Of a DNA stretch of 64,000 nucleotides, positions 47,709 to 56,569 are shown piece after piece (position 1 is the stretch's first letter; each line of letters opens with the position of its first letter). Under the pieces are notes generated by a model. That model saw nothing but the letters and a program-made list of their open reading frames with translations, made no database searches and had not been told where the DNA came from. A program made the translations under genes and the position numbers. The stretch spans positions 2,914,001-2,978,000 of the forward strand of contig NZ_JAGIOB010000001.1 of the NCBI RefSeq assembly GCF_017876495.1, written 5' to 3'. Source of the stretch: Microlunatus capsulatus (GTDB lineage Bacteria; Actinomycetota; Actinomycetes; Propionibacteriales; Propionibacteriaceae).

Positions 47709-48223
47709 CAATTCACCCCGGCCAGTTGCGAGCCCGACGAATGTAGCAGCGATCCGTGCCGCGTGTACTCCGTCATCTCGGTCAGCGACGGGGCGTAGAC
47801 GTGGATGCTGACGGCGCCGACGGGGTCGGCGTTGACGACGTGGTGGACGTGCCGGGGGCCGAACGGCCGGACGCCGCCGGTGACCAGCCGGCGGGCGCCC
47901 GGCACGACCACGGCGGGACCGCCGCCCTGGTCCGGGGTGGCGTGCTGCTCGGTGAGCACGCCCTGGACGGTGGCGAAGGCCCCGGCGCTGCCGCCGTGGT
48001 CGTGCCACTCGGTGCCCTGGCCCGGCAGCCAGGTCAGCAGCCAGACCTCGTGGTCGTCGGAGGCGGCGGGCAGCCGGGTGGCGAAGCGGGCGGCGGCGTC
48101 GAAGCGGACCAGCGGCCGCCACAGGGCGGGGGTGTCGGCGATCCGGCGGGCGATCTGCGCGGGCACGGGCCGCCGGGCCCGGGTGGTGGTCGGGGCGTGC
48201 TCAGGACGGGTGGTGGTGGTCAT
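47705..48223 (-). CDS. Cysteine dioxygenase
   Basis: 172 residues, cupin. The iron site is WHDHGGSAGAFATVQG (H-x-H and the first cupin motif) with the third His in GPRHVHHVVN. Oxidises L-cysteine to cysteine sulfinate using O2, lowering free cysteine. ATG 48223 has the ribosome binding site AGGAGA. A Cys-containing leader peptide and a stem precede it, so expression is probably tuned by cysteine supply. Confidence 0.92.
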   Translation of the reverse strand: MTTTTRPEHAPTTTRARRPVPAQIARRIADTPALWRPLVRFDAAARFATRLPAASDDHEVWLLTWLPGQGTEWHDHGGSAGAFATVQGVLTEQHATPDQGGGPAVVVPGARRLVTGGVRPFGPRHVHHVVNADPVGAVSIHVYAPSLTEMTEYTRHGSLLHSSGSQLAGVNW

Positions 48224-48273
48224 ACGGGGTCTCCTGGGATCCGGCGCGCGGGCCGGTGGACGTGCGGACGGGG

Positions 48274-48289
48274 GGAGCGCGGGCGCTCC
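48274..48289 (-). terminator. Attenuator-like stem between leader peptide and cysteine dioxygenase gene
   Basis: GGAGCGC (48274-48280) and GCGCTCC (48283-48289) form a GC-only stem 15 nt after the leader-peptide stop and 50 nt before the cysteine dioxygenase ATG; a C/G-rich run follows on the minus strand. Compatible with an attenuator or with sequestering structure; alternative pairings with the leader ORF were not computed. Confidence 0.4.
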
Positions 48290-48303
48290 GGCGCGGCGGC
48301 GGG

Positions 48304-48390
48304 TCAGCCGAGGCCGGGCGCGGCGGGACAGGCCATGCTGGCCGTCCGCCGCAGGTCGACGTGCAACCGGCCGTGCAGGTGCTGGTTCAC
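48304..48390 (-). CDS. Sulfur-gene leader peptide, 28 residues
   Basis: GTG 48390, with the ribosome binding site GGAGGT 7 nt upstream, encodes 28 residues containing HGRLHVDLRRTASMACPAA. The core H-x-D-L-x-R ... S-x-x-C matches the 'putative leader peptide' family that I recall upstream of sulfur-metabolism genes in Streptomyces, where ribosome stalling at Cys (residue 21 here) is thought to regulate the operon. The frame is open further upstream to ATG 48516, but only the 28-residue form has the family length and a ribosome binding site. Confidence 0.65.
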   Translation of the reverse strand: MNQHLHGRLHVDLRRTASMACPAAPGLG

Positions 48391-48528
48391 CGCGGGTACC
48401 TCCGTCAGGACGCTTGCCGACGCCGAGAGGTCGCCGACCTGGTCGTCACCCGGAGCACCCCGCCGTACCGGAGGGTTGCTGGCCAGCGAGCCGGGGCTCG
48501 TGCAGCTGGCACTCATGACCTGGTCCTC

Positions 48529-48558
48529 AGGCTAGGCCGCGGCGCCCATTCCCGACAA
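48529..48558 (-). promoter_or_regulatory. Promoter of the leader peptide - cysteine dioxygenase - rhodanese operon
   Basis: On the minus strand TTGTCG (48553-48558), 18-nt spacer, TAGCCT (48529-48534). Just upstream and overlapping the -35 is a small inverted repeat GACAA-ACCC-TTGTC (48554-48567) that could be an operator. The 5' leader would be about 130 nt to the leader peptide. Confidence 0.5.
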
Positions 48559-48605
48559 ACCCTTGTCTCACGATGGGGAATGCTGGACCCGGTGACCGGT
48601 CGCGG

Positions 48606-49322
48606 TCAGCCGCGCCGGCGGGACCCCGGCGACATCACCGTCGAGAGGTCGGGCGCGGTGAGGAAGTGCCGGTGCTCGGCCGCGAAGGCGGCGAGGATGC
48701 CCTTCTTGTTCCGCGTCCGGCCGGGGTGCGGGACGTCGTGGAACTTCTCGTTGAACTGGATCGCCGCCTCGGTGGCGCGGTCCTTGAACCCGCGCAGGCT
48801 GCCGGGCTCGACGCCCAGCAGCTCCGCCACCCGGGCCATGTCGCCGGCCGCCTCCCGCAGGGCGCCCCAGATCCGCACCCACGAGGCGTCGGCCAGCAGC
48901 GAGTCGAGCAGCGGCGACCACTGCAGCCGGCGCTGCCACGGCGTCGGCGTCGGGTTCTGCCCGATCCGGAGCGCGGTCAGGTAGTGCATGAGGGTGTGCG
49001 GGTCGTTGCGCGTCTTGTCGAGCAGCGCGGCCGCCCCGAACCAGTGCCGGGCCGCGGCGGCGTACAGCGTGCGGCCGCTCTCGGTGAACTGGCTGTAGGT
49101 GACGATCTGGGTGCCGGGCCGCTCGTGGTGCAGCCGGAGCAGGGCAGTGAGCCCGGTGCTGGTCCGCGAGCTGAGGTTGAAGTCGACGAAGGCGACCTCC
49201 CACTCGTTCCCGGTGCGGAGCAGCTCGTTCAGCTGGTCGACCCCGGGTGCGACGGCGAGACCGCGGCCGAAGGCGCGCTCGAAGTTGGCCCGTTCCCCGG
49301 GCACGTCGTCAACCAGCAGCAC
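48606..49322 (-). CDS. Response regulator with unusual C-terminal output region
   Basis: 238 residues. Receiver domain: Asp5/Asp6 in LLVDDVPGE, phospho-acceptor Asp47 in VAFVDFNL, switch region IVTYSQFTESG, Lys103 in LLDKTRND. The receiver starts abruptly at GTG 49322 with no residues before strand 1. The C-terminal half (about 120-238) has a possible HTH (ARVAELLGVEPGSLRGFKDRA) but not the standard LuxR or winged-helix signature, and ends in a basic segment. It overlaps the sensor kinase gene by 14 nt and is the second gene of the pair. Confidence 0.8.
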   Translation of the reverse strand: MLLVDDVPGERANFERAFGRGLAVAPGVDQLNELLRTGNEWEVAFVDFNLSSRTSTGLTALLRLHHERPGTQIVTYSQFTESGRTLYAAAARHWFGAAALLDKTRNDPHTLMHYLTALRIGQNPTPTPWQRRLQWSPLLDSLLADASWVRIWGALREAAGDMARVAELLGVEPGSLRGFKDRATEAAIQFNEKFHDVPHPGRTRNKKGILAAFAAEHRHFLTAPDLSTVMSPGSRRRG

Positions 49323-50637
49323 CCGGCCCGTCGACGGCGTCGTCGTGGTCGTCGCCCCGCCCCCTCTCGGTCGCGGTGCCCCGGGGCACCCAGCGGGCCG
49401 TGACCGTCTTGGTCCCGGCTCCGTCCTCGCACGACAGCGACCCCTGCAGGCCCGTGAGGCGGGCCTCCAGCCGCTCCGAGCTGGTCCCGGGACTCTTCCA
49501 GACCCCGACCGGCATCGGCGGCGCGTCGTCCCCGACTTCTATCACGAGAAGTCCGGGCCGCTGCGCGAGGTGGACCGTGATCGCCCCGGCCCCGGCGTTC
49601 ACCGCGTTGCCCACGAGGTCGCTGAGGACGATCCGGGCGAGGTCGCGGTCGTCGCGGCCGAGGTGCTCGGCGTCGATGTCCACGCTCACCTCCGCGCCCA
49701 CCGCCCGGGCGAGGGTCAGCACCGGCGCGGCCAGGCTGGCGGGCGTGGTCGAGCTGGTCTCGCCGATCCGGGCCAGCGTCATGGTCTCGCGCAGACGGGC
49801 GTTGGCGCTGACGGCCAGCTCGTAGAGGGTGGGCGCGCTGGAGCGGACGGTGCGCGCCTCCTGCTCCAGCAGCCGCAGGTGGGTGGAGAGAGCGCCGTGG
49901 GTCTCGCTGATCACCAGCTCGCGGCCGGCGTGGGACTCCTCGCGGACCAGCGGGGCCAGGTGGGCCAGCGCCAGGTCGGCGTCGCGGACCCGCAGCGAGA
50001 TGAGCGCCGGGGCCAGGCACACGACGACGGCGGCCAGCCAGATCTCCTCCGGCCAGCGGGCGGGCAGGGCCACCGCGCTGACCAGCCCGGCCGTCAGCGG
50101 GCCCGACACCCAGCGCAGCACCTCGTGCCAGCCGGGCCGGCCGCGCTCGGCGGGGTTGAACCAGGCGTGGTCGGTGAAGATCGCGCAGCTGGTGCTGGCG
50201 AAGTGCCCGACGGCGGCGGCGAGCACGACGAGTCGGAGCGTCGGCGGCAGGTCGGTCGCCACCCAGGCCGCGACGACGACGAGGAGCAGTCCGCCGCCGA
50301 TCTCGGTGTAGGTCTCGACCGCGATGGCGTGCCGGCCGTTCTTGTGGCTCAGGTCGGCGTGCAGGGCCGTCGCCGGCCACCGCCGGGGTAGCGACTCGGC
50401 GCGCTCGTGGTGGGCCTGCACCAGCTGCAGCACCACGCACACGGCGGCCGGCAGCCAGAGCAGGACGGCGAGCACCGACGGCTGGACCTCCAGCACGCCG
50501 ACGCCGACCGCGGCGACGCAGACGGCCCGGTCGGCCGCGGCCCGGAAGTTGTAGGCGCTGGAGCGCCGCAGCATGGTCAGGTAGGCGAGCCGGTCGCGCC
50601 GGCCCTGCCCCCATCGGCCGCCCCAGCCCGTGCTCAC
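49309..50637 (-). CDS. Sensor histidine kinase, membrane bound
   Basis: 442 residues. About five or six transmembrane helices (between 40 and 212) with no large extracytoplasmic domain, then a dimerisation helix with the probable phospho-His247 in [20 protein letters not shown], and a HATPase domain: N-box [13 protein letters not shown] (Asn344), G1 box [12 protein letters not shown] (Asp370), and a serine/glycine region [17 protein letters not shown]. The signal is probably sensed within the membrane. GTG 50637 follows CACCAT by 6 nt; divergent from mtr. Confidence 0.88.
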   Translation of the reverse strand: MSTGWGGRWGQGRRDRLAYLTMLRRSSAYNFRAAADRAVCVAAVGVGVLEVQPSVLAVLLWLPAAVCVVLQLVQAHHERAESLPRRWPATALHADLSHKNGRHAIAVETYTEIGGGLLLVVVAAWVATDLPPTLRLVVLAAAVGHFASTSCAIFTDHAWFNPAERGRPGWHEVLRWVSGPLTAGLVSAVALPARWPEEIWLAAVVVCLAPALISLRVRDADLALAHLAPLVREESHAGRELVISETHGALSTHLRLLEQEARTVRSSAPTLYELAVSANARLRETMTLARIGETSSTTPASLAAPVLTLARAVGAEVSVDIDAEHLGRDDRDLARIVLSDLVGNAVNAGAGAITVHLAQRPGLLVIEVGDDAPPMPVGVWKSPGTSSERLEARLTGLQGSLSCEDGAGTKTVTARWVPRGTATERGRGDDHDDAVDGPGAAG

Positions 50638-50726
50638 CCGCCCATGGTGCCGCCCGCCCCCCGCCGCGGCAACCGGGCCGGCCGCTCGCGCCGTCGTCGT
50701 CGGGGCCGGGGCGTTGCCCGGGCTGG

Positions 50727-50732
50727 CACGAT
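50727..50732 (+). promoter_or_regulatory. -10 hexamer CACGAT of mtr, leaderless-type
   Basis: CACGAT, 6-nt spacer, GTG 50739. The first base differs from TAnnnT but the spacing is the same as in the other leaderless promoters here. Confidence 0.45.
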
Positions 50733-50738
50733 GGGCGG

Positions 50739-52109
50739 GTGCAGCACTTCGACCTCGTCATCATCGGCTCCGGCTCGGGCAACTCCATCCCCGACGAGCG
50801 GTTCGCCGACCTGGACATCGCCCTCGTCGACAAGGGCGTCTTCGGGGGGACGTGCCTCAACGTCGGCTGCATCCCCACCAAGATGTTCGTGCACCCCGCC
50901 GACCTGGCGGCGAGCCCGGGGCACGCGGCCCGGGTGGGCGTCGACCTCGAGCTGCGGCAGGTCCGCTTCGCCGAGATCCGGGACCGGATCTTCGGCCGGA
51001 TCGACCCGATCTCCGAGGGCGGCCTGACGTGGCGCGCGTCGAACGAGAACGTGACGGTCTTCCAGCAGACGGCGCACTTCCTCGACCCGCACACCCTGCA
51101 GGTGGGGGAGGAGACGATCACCGCCGACCGCTTCGTGCTGGCCGCGGGCAGCCGGCCCGTGATCCCCGACCTGCCGGGCATGGACACCGTCCGGTACCAC
51201 ACCTCCGACACCGTCATGCGGCTGCCGGAGCTGCCGCGCTCGATGGTCGTCATCGGCGGCGGCTACATCGCCGCCGAGCTCGGCCACGTCTTCGCCTCCT
51301 ACGGCACCCGGGTCACCGTGGTCGCCCGCGGGGACCGGATGCTGCGCGGGGAGGACGCCGAGGTCTCCGCCCGCTTCACCGAGCTGCTGGGCCGCCGGCT
51401 GGACGTGCGCACCGGGACCGCCGTCGAGGGCGTGCGGCCGGGCCCCGACGGCGAGGGCGTGACCGTGTCCCTGAGCGGGCCCGACGGCGCCGTCGACCTG
51501 GACGCCGACGTGCTGCTGGTGGCCACCGGCCGGGTGCCGAACGGCGACACCCTGGCCCTCGACGCCGCCGGCGTGGAGCTGGACGAGGACGGCTACGTCG
51601 TCGTCGACGCCCACCAGCGGACCACCGCCGCGCACATCTGGGCGCTGGGCGACGTCTCCTCCCCGGCCCAGCTCAAGCACGTGGCCAACCACGAGGCCCG
51701 GGTGGTCCAGCACAACCTGCTGCACCCCGACGCCCTGGTGGAGAGCGACCACCGCTTCGTCCCGCACGCCGTCTTCTCCGACCCGCAGGTCGCCTCGGTG
51801 GGGCTGACCGAGGAGCAGGCCCGCGACCGGGGCCTCGACTACGTCGCCGTCACCCAGCAGTACGGCGACGTGGCCTTCGGCTGGGCCATGGAGGACACCG
51901 ACCACTTCGTGAAGCTGGTCGCCGACCGCTCCACCGGCCTGCTGGTCGGCGCGCACCTCATCGGGCCCGAGGCCTCGTCGCTGGTCCAGACGCTGATCCA
52001 GGCGATGAGCTTCGGCCAGCACCCGCACGCGGTGGCCCGGGGCCAGTACTGGATCCACCCGGCGATGGCCGAGGTCGTCGAGAACGCGCTGCTGAAGCTG
52101 CCCGCCTGA
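50739..52109 (+). CDS. mtr: Mycothione reductase
   Basis: 456 residues, class I pyridine nucleotide-disulfide oxidoreductase. [20 protein letters not shown] at the FAD end is the Mtr-type opening; redox pair in [20 protein letters not shown] site [20 protein letters not shown]; catalytic His in the C-terminal [19 protein letters not shown]. Reduces mycothiol disulfide with NADPH. mshD, the last step of mycothiol synthesis, is at 63375-64000 in the same window. Confidence 0.95.
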   Translation: MQHFDLVIIGSGSGNSIPDERFADLDIALVDKGVFGGTCLNVGCIPTKMFVHPADLAASPGHAARVGVDLELRQVRFAEIRDRIFGRIDPISEGGLTWRASNENVTVFQQTAHFLDPHTLQVGEETITADRFVLAAGSRPVIPDLPGMDTVRYHTSDTVMRLPELPRSMVVIGGGYIAAELGHVFASYGTRVTVVARGDRMLRGEDAEVSARFTELLGRRLDVRTGTAVEGVRPGPDGEGVTVSLSGPDGAVDLDADVLLVATGRVPNGDTLALDAAGVELDEDGYVVVDAHQRTTAAHIWALGDVSSPAQLKHVANHEARVVQHNLLHPDALVESDHRFVPHAVFSDPQVASVGLTEEQARDRGLDYVAVTQQYGDVAFGWAMEDTDHFVKLVADRSTGLLVGAHLIGPEASSLVQTLIQAMSFGQHPHAVARGQYWIHPAMAEVVENALLKLPA

Positions 52110-52112
52110 GCC

Positions 52113-52568
52113 TCATCGGACGGTGCGCAGCCGGTGCGCCAGCCGGTCCAGCCGGGTGCCGCGCACGGCCGGGTCCTCGGCGCCGGCCAGCCAGCGGTGG
52201 TACTCCTGCTGCTGCTCGGGGCTCAGTCCCGACCAGGCGGTGCGGGCCGCGGCGTCGGCCGTCAGCAGGGCGGTGAGCTCCGCGGGCTCCGGGACGTCCG
52301 GCTCGGGGGCGGTGGCGGGCTCCTCCGCGAGGCTCAGCTCGACCTCGACGACGTCCCCGTCGCGGACCCCCAGGCGGTTGAGCAGGGCGGCCGGCAGCCC
52401 GAGGTAGGTGCGGCCGGCGTGGCTGGCCAGCCGGGTGCGGTGCTCCACCCCGCCGACGACGGCGAGGACGGCGGCCTTCTTGGAGCCGAGGGCGGTGGTC
52501 ACCCCGGCCGGGACGACGACGGCGTGGCCGCCCCGCCCGGCGGCGCCCACCTCAGCGGTGAAGCGCAC
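52113..52568 (-). CDS. DUF1905 / YdeI (OmdA-like) domain protein
   Basis: 151 residues. N-terminal DUF1905-type beta domain (VRFTAEVGAAGRGGHAVVVPAG ... RTYLGLPAALLNRLGVRDGDVVEVEL) and C-terminal YdeI/OmdA helical region (LLTADAAARTAWSGLSPEQQQEYHRWLAGAEDPAVRGTRL). GTG 52568 is chosen because the family begins there; the frame is open up to a CTG that overlaps the bioY stop. Proteins of this type are linked to resistance to antimicrobial peptides, but function is not firmly known. Confidence 0.75.
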   Translation of the reverse strand: MRFTAEVGAAGRGGHAVVVPAGVTTALGSKKAAVLAVVGGVEHRTRLASHAGRTYLGLPAALLNRLGVRDGDVVEVELSLAEEPATAPEPDVPEPAELTALLTADAAARTAWSGLSPEQQQEYHRWLAGAEDPAVRGTRLDRLAHRLRTVR

Positions 52569-52600
52569 GGCCGGGGCCGGGTCGGAGGGGCCGAGGGTGC

Positions 52601-53179
52601 TCAGCGGCGGTCGCCGACCAGCTTCCAGGTGGCGGGCAGCAGGCCCGCGGCCAGGGCGATCTTCAGGGCGTCGCCGATGAGGAACGGCACGACGCCCACC
52701 AGCAGGGCCTTGCCGAGGTCCATCCCGGTGATGAGCACCAGGCCGGGCACGCCCACCGCGTAGACGGCGAGGTTGCCCAGGACCATGAGGCCCACGGTGC
52801 GCAGCACGGTGCGGTCGGCGCCGCGCTCGGCCAGCCGGCCGACCAGGTAGGCGGCGACGACGAAGCCGACGACGTAGCCGAACGAGGCGAAGGCCCAGCC
52901 GCTCTGGTGCTGGGAGAACCACGGGACGCCCGCGACGCCGGCCAGCAGGTAGAGGCCCATCGAGGCCGCGCCGCGGCGGGAGCCGAGCACGGCGCCGACG
53001 AGCAGCACCGAGAAGGTCTGCAGCGAGAGCGGCACGGGAGTGAACGGCAGGGGGACGACGACCTGAGCGCTCAGGCCGACCAAGGCGGCCCCGCCGGCGA
53101 CGAGGGCGACGCTGCGGGCGACCCCTCCGGGGATGACGTCCGCGAGGGTCCGCGGGCTCACGCTCGTGATGCTCGACAT
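52601..53179 (-). CDS. bioY: Biotin transporter BioY
   Basis: 192-residue S-component of an ECF-type biotin importer, six hydrophobic segments. VVVPLPFTPVPLSLQTFSVLLVGAVLG, YLLAGVAGVPWFSQHQSG and the end YAVGVPGLVLITGMDLGKALLVGVVPFLIGDALKIALA are BioY hallmarks. ATG 53179 has the site GGAAGGA. No EcfA/EcfT gene is adjacent, so it uses shared energising components or works alone. Confidence 0.93.
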   Translation of the reverse strand: MSSITSVSPRTLADVIPGGVARSVALVAGGAALVGLSAQVVVPLPFTPVPLSLQTFSVLLVGAVLGSRRGAASMGLYLLAGVAGVPWFSQHQSGWAFASFGYVVGFVVAAYLVGRLAERGADRTVLRTVGLMVLGNLAVYAVGVPGLVLITGMDLGKALLVGVVPFLIGDALKIALAAGLLPATWKLVGDRR

Positions 53180-53296
53180 CTAGGTCGGTCCTTCCATCGG
53201 CCGGCGCGCTCGGGCGGCTCGTCCAGCGCCCGGCACAGGTGTGGCCCAACCTTAGGGCTCCTGCGTCGCGTGCCGCCAACGGGCCGTCGTTGGTGG

Positions 53297-53302
53297 AACA
53301 GT
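53297..53302 (+). promoter_or_regulatory. -10-like AACAGT of the GH3 gene
   Basis: AACAGT, 6-nt spacer, GTG 53309. Weak match, but same spacing as other leaderless starts. Confidence 0.3.
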
Positions 53303-53308
53303 TGCCCC

Positions 53309-54646
53309 GTGAGGTCTGCGATGTCGTCCACCGTGCCCGCCCGCCGCCGCCTGCGGCCCGGGCTCACCGCCCTGGCCCTGGGTCCGCTGCTGCTCGGCCT
53401 CGGCGCGTGCGGCGTCCTCGGCGCCGCGCCGGCCCCGGCCACGAGCACGGGGCCCGCCCCGTCGACGTCGGGCTCCGCCTCGGGACCGGCGAGCGCCCGG
53501 CCGTCGACCCCGGCCAGCCCCTCGGGCCCGGCCTCCCCGTCCGTCTCCGCCTCCGCGTCGTCCTCAGCCACCCCCTCGGCGACGCCGGCCCCGTCGGAGG
53601 ATGCGGCCGGACGCTGCGCGGCCCTGGTGCAGCGGCTGACGCCGGAGGAGCGGGTCGGGCAGCTGCTGATGGTCGCCGTCACCTCCACGGGCGTCACCCC
53701 CGAGCAGGCCGCCGCCGTCGGGAGCACCCACGCCGGCAGCGTCATCCTGCTGGGCAACTCCACGGCCGGGCTGCGCTCGGTCCAGGGCGCGGTCGCCGAC
53801 GTCCGGCAGGCGGCGGTGCGGCCGCAGCGGGTGGGCGTCCTGCTGGCCGCCGACCAGGAGGGCGGGCTGGTCCAGCGGCTCGCCGGCGACGGCTTCTCCG
53901 ACATCCCCTCGGCCGAGCAGCAGGCGAAGCTCTCCGACGACGAGCTCGCGCAGAAGGCCGAGCTGTGGGGCGACCAGCTCGACCGGGCGGGCATCAACGC
54001 CGACCTGGCGCCCGTCGCCGACGTGGTCCCGCCCCGGCTGGCCGCCGTCAACGAGCCGATCGCGAAGCTGCGCCGGGGCTACGGGTCTTCGCCGTCGGCG
54101 GTGGCGCAGAAGGTGGACGCCTTCACCACCGGGATGCGGCAGGCGGGCATCGCCACCGCCGTCAAGCACTTCCCCGGCATCGGCGCGGTCCGCGGCAACA
54201 CCGACACCGCGACCCGGGTGGTCGACACCACGACCACCCGGCGCGACCCGGGGCTCGCCGGCTTCCGGGCCGCCGTGGACGCCGGCACGGACATGGTGAT
54301 GGTCTCCTCGGTGGTCTACACCCGGATCGACCCCCGCCGGCAGGCCGTCTTCTCACCCACCGTCGTCCACGGGATGATCCGCGGCGACCTCGGCTTCACC
54401 GGTGTCGTCATCTCCGACGACCTCGCCGCCGCGGCGGTCCGCGACGAGAGCCCGGCCCGGCGCGCCGTCGGCTTCGTGCGGGCGGGCGGGGACCTGGCGA
54501 TCGTCGGCGACCCGACCGAGGCCGCGACCATGGCCGAGGCGCTGGTGGACCGGGCCGCGGACGACCCCGCCTTCGCCGACCGGGTGGACGAGAGCGCCGC
54601 CCGGGTGCTGGCCCTCAAGGACCGGCGGGGGCTCGCGGACTGCTGA
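53309..54646 (+). CDS. Glycoside hydrolase family 3 lipoprotein (LpqI/NagZ-like)
   Basis: 445 residues from GTG 53309; ATG 53321 is an alternative. Signal peptide with lipobox LGLGAC, Ser/Ala/Pro linker (about residues 50-105), then the GH3 barrel: LTPEERVGQLLMVAV, LLAADQEGGLVQRL, AVKHFPGIGAVRGNTDT, and the nucleophile Asp in GVVISDDLAAAAV. The usual NagZ dyad His (KHFPGHG..DSH) is absent, as in mycobacterial LpqI. Likely removes N-acetylglucosamine from peptidoglycan fragments outside the membrane. Confidence 0.88.
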   Translation: MRSAMSSTVPARRRLRPGLTALALGPLLLGLGACGVLGAAPAPATSTGPAPSTSGSASGPASARPSTPASPSGPASPSVSASASSSATPSATPAPSEDAAGRCAALVQRLTPEERVGQLLMVAVTSTGVTPEQAAAVGSTHAGSVILLGNSTAGLRSVQGAVADVRQAAVRPQRVGVLLAADQEGGLVQRLAGDGFSDIPSAEQQAKLSDDELAQKAELWGDQLDRAGINADLAPVADVVPPRLAAVNEPIAKLRRGYGSSPSAVAQKVDAFTTGMRQAGIATAVKHFPGIGAVRGNTDTATRVVDTTTTRRDPGLAGFRAAVDAGTDMVMVSSVVYTRIDPRRQAVFSPTVVHGMIRGDLGFTGVVISDDLAAAAVRDESPARRAVGFVRAGGDLAIVGDPTEAATMAEALVDRAADDPAFADRVDESAARVLALKDRRGLADC

Positions 54647-54649
54647 CGC

Positions 54650-54673
54650 GCCGCCGGCCGCGCGGCCGTCGGC
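54650..54673. terminator. Near-perfect 24-bp palindrome between convergent genes
   Basis: The sequence equals its reverse complement except for one mismatched pair, and fills the 27-bp gap between the GH3 and DUF2510 genes. Confidence 0.6.
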
Positions 54674-55681
54674 TCAGCTGTCGACCTGCAGCTTCGCGAG
54701 GGCGTCGCGGGCGGGCTGCACGAGCTCCGGCCGGGTGTCCGGGATCGAGGCGTAGTAGAGGCCCGAGGTGGCGCCCGCCGAGACGATGGCGACGAGCAGC
54801 AGCTCGCCCTTGGTCTGCAGGTCGGGGATGTCGAAGCTCAGCTGCGACTCCACGACCCAGGCGTCGTGCCCGTCGATGGTGGCCGCCTCGTTGACCTTGA
54901 CGTCGCTGGTCACCGGGGCGTCGCCGTAGAAGGCGCCGAGGATGCACTTGACGACGACCTGGGAGCCCTGCTCGGGGGAGAAGAAGCCGTCGCCGGCCTG
55001 CAGCTCGGCGACGAGCACCGAGGCCACCCAGCTCTGGCCGGGGTTGTAGTTCGACTCGACGGTGATCTGCTGGACCTTGGTGTCGGTGCCGAAGGGCACC
55101 CGGTCGTCGTACTCGGGCGCCGACCAGGGCGCGCCGAGCCGCGGGAAGGAGACGGGTCCGCCGTGCACCCGGCCGTCGTTGGGGTCCGGGGTCGCCGTCG
55201 GGTTCTCCTCCGGCGTGGGGCAGGCGTTCTGGCTGCCCTGCCCCCCGGGCAGGCCCGAGAAGCCGCCGGTGCCGGTGGCCGCGCGGACGGCGACCACGGC
55301 CAGGACGACGAGCACGACGAGGACGGCCGCCCCGCCCAGCCACCAGCCGACCGCGCCACGACGGCGGGGGGCCTGCTGCTGGTAGGCCGCGTAGGCGGTG
55401 CCGGGCTGCGCACCCGCGCCGTAGCCGGAGCCGGCGGACTGGCCGTAGCCCTGGCCCGCCTGGCCGTAGCCCTGGCCGCCCTGGCCGTAGCCGGCGGACT
55501 GGCCGGGCTGCGCGCCGAGCGGCTGGGCCGACGACGGGGCGGGGGAGCTGACGAGGCCCTGCGCGGGCGGCGGGGCGCTGGGGTTCGGCGAGGTCGCCGC
55601 GGACCACGCCCGGCCGTCCCAGTAGCGGTAGAGGTCCTGACCGCCGCCGGGATCGGGGTACCAGCCTGCCTGTGCGCTCAC
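54674..55681 (-). CDS. DUF2510-domain membrane protein with Gly/Tyr/Gln repeats
   Basis: 335 residues. N-terminal DUF2510 motif (AGWYPDPGGGQDLYRYWDGRAW), then a low-complexity stretch about residues 60-105 with repeats of GYGQGGQ, GYGQAGQ and GYGQSAG, one transmembrane helix (about 112-132), and an extracytoplasmic domain with two cysteines (NACPTPE, VVKCILG). GTG 55681 follows TAGACT by 7 nt. Function unknown; DUF2510 usually marks cytoplasmic tails of actinobacterial membrane proteins. Confidence 0.8.
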   Translation of the reverse strand: MSAQAGWYPDPGGGQDLYRYWDGRAWSAATSPNPSAPPPAQGLVSSPAPSSAQPLGAQPGQSAGYGQGGQGYGQAGQGYGQSAGSGYGAGAQPGTAYAAYQQQAPRRRGAVGWWLGGAAVLVVLVVLAVVAVRAATGTGGFSGLPGGQGSQNACPTPEENPTATPDPNDGRVHGGPVSFPRLGAPWSAPEYDDRVPFGTDTKVQQITVESNYNPGQSWVASVLVAELQAGDGFFSPEQGSQVVVKCILGAFYGDAPVTSDVKVNEAATIDGHDAWVVESQLSFDIPDLQTKGELLLVAIVSAGATSGLYYASIPDTRPELVQPARDALAKLQVDS

Positions 55682-55764
55682 GCCGGCGAGTCTAGGTGGT
55701 GGCCCGGGCCGGTCCCGGGTCGTTCACGCGCTCGTCACCGAACCCACAGGCTGGTCTCAGGGGC

Positions 55765-56544
55765 TCAGCCGAAGCGGCCGGTGATGTAGTCCTCGGTCGC
55801 CTTCTCGTCGGGGTTGGAGAAGATCTTCTCCGTCGAGCCGATCTCCACCAGCCGGCCGGGCTTGCCCTGGGCGGCCAGGTTGAAGAACGCCGTCTGGTCG
55901 CTCACCCGGGCGGCCTGCTGCATGTTGTGGGTGACGATGACCACCGTGTAGTCCTCCTTGAGCTCGCCGATGAGGTCCTCGATGGCGAGCGTGGAGATGG
56001 GGTCGAGCGCCGAGCACGGCTCGTCCATGAGGATGACCTCGGGCTGGACGGCGATGGCGCGGGCGATGCAGAGCCGCTGCTGCTGGCCGCCGGAGAGCCC
56101 GGAGCCCGGCTTGTCGAGGCGGTCCTTGACCTCGTTCCACAGGTTCGCGCCCTGCAGCGAGGTCTCCAGCAGCTCCTTGGACTTGGCGCCCGACATCCGC
56201 TGGTTGTTCAGCCGCACGCCCGCCAGCACGTTGTCCGCGATCGACATCGTGGGGAACGGGTTGGGGCGCTGGAAGACCATGCCGACCTGGCGGCGGACCC
56301 GGACCGGGTCGACGCCGGGGCCGTAGAGGTCGTCCCCGTCGAGCTTGACCGAGCCCTCGACGTAGGCGCCGGGGATGACCTCGTGCATGCGGTTGAGGGT
56401 GCGCAGGAAGGTGGACTTCCCGCAGCCCGACGGGCCGATGAAGGCGGTGACGGTGCGGGGCTCCACGGTCAGCTGGACGTCCTCGACCGCCTTGAAGGAG
56501 CCGTAGTAGACGTTGAGGTCTGAGACCTCGATGCGCTTCGACAT
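55765..56544 (-). CDS. pstB: Phosphate ABC transporter ATP-binding protein
   Basis: 259 residues. Walker [11 protein letters not shown]-loop VFQRPNPFP, signature LSGGQQQRL, Walker [15 protein letters not shown]-loop [10 protein letters not shown]. ATPase of the high-affinity phosphate importer. Last gene of pstS-C-A-B, with a 25-nt gap after pstA. Confidence 0.98.
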   Translation of the reverse strand: MSKRIEVSDLNVYYGSFKAVEDVQLTVEPRTVTAFIGPSGCGKSTFLRTLNRMHEVIPGAYVEGSVKLDGDDLYGPGVDPVRVRRQVGMVFQRPNPFPTMSIADNVLAGVRLNNQRMSGAKSKELLETSLQGANLWNEVKDRLDKPGSGLSGGQQQRLCIARAIAVQPEVILMDEPCSALDPISTLAIEDLIGELKEDYTVVIVTHNMQQAARVSDQTAFFNLAAQGKPGRLVEIGSTEKIFSNPDEKATEDYITGRFG

Positions 56545-56569
56545 GTCAGTTCTTCCTGGGTCCGCCGGC

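Noticed and set aside
48304-48516. Longer 70-codon version of the cysteine dioxygenase leader peptide
   Set aside because: The upstream 42 codons lack conserved features and the 28-codon form has its own ribosome binding site and the typical length for the family.
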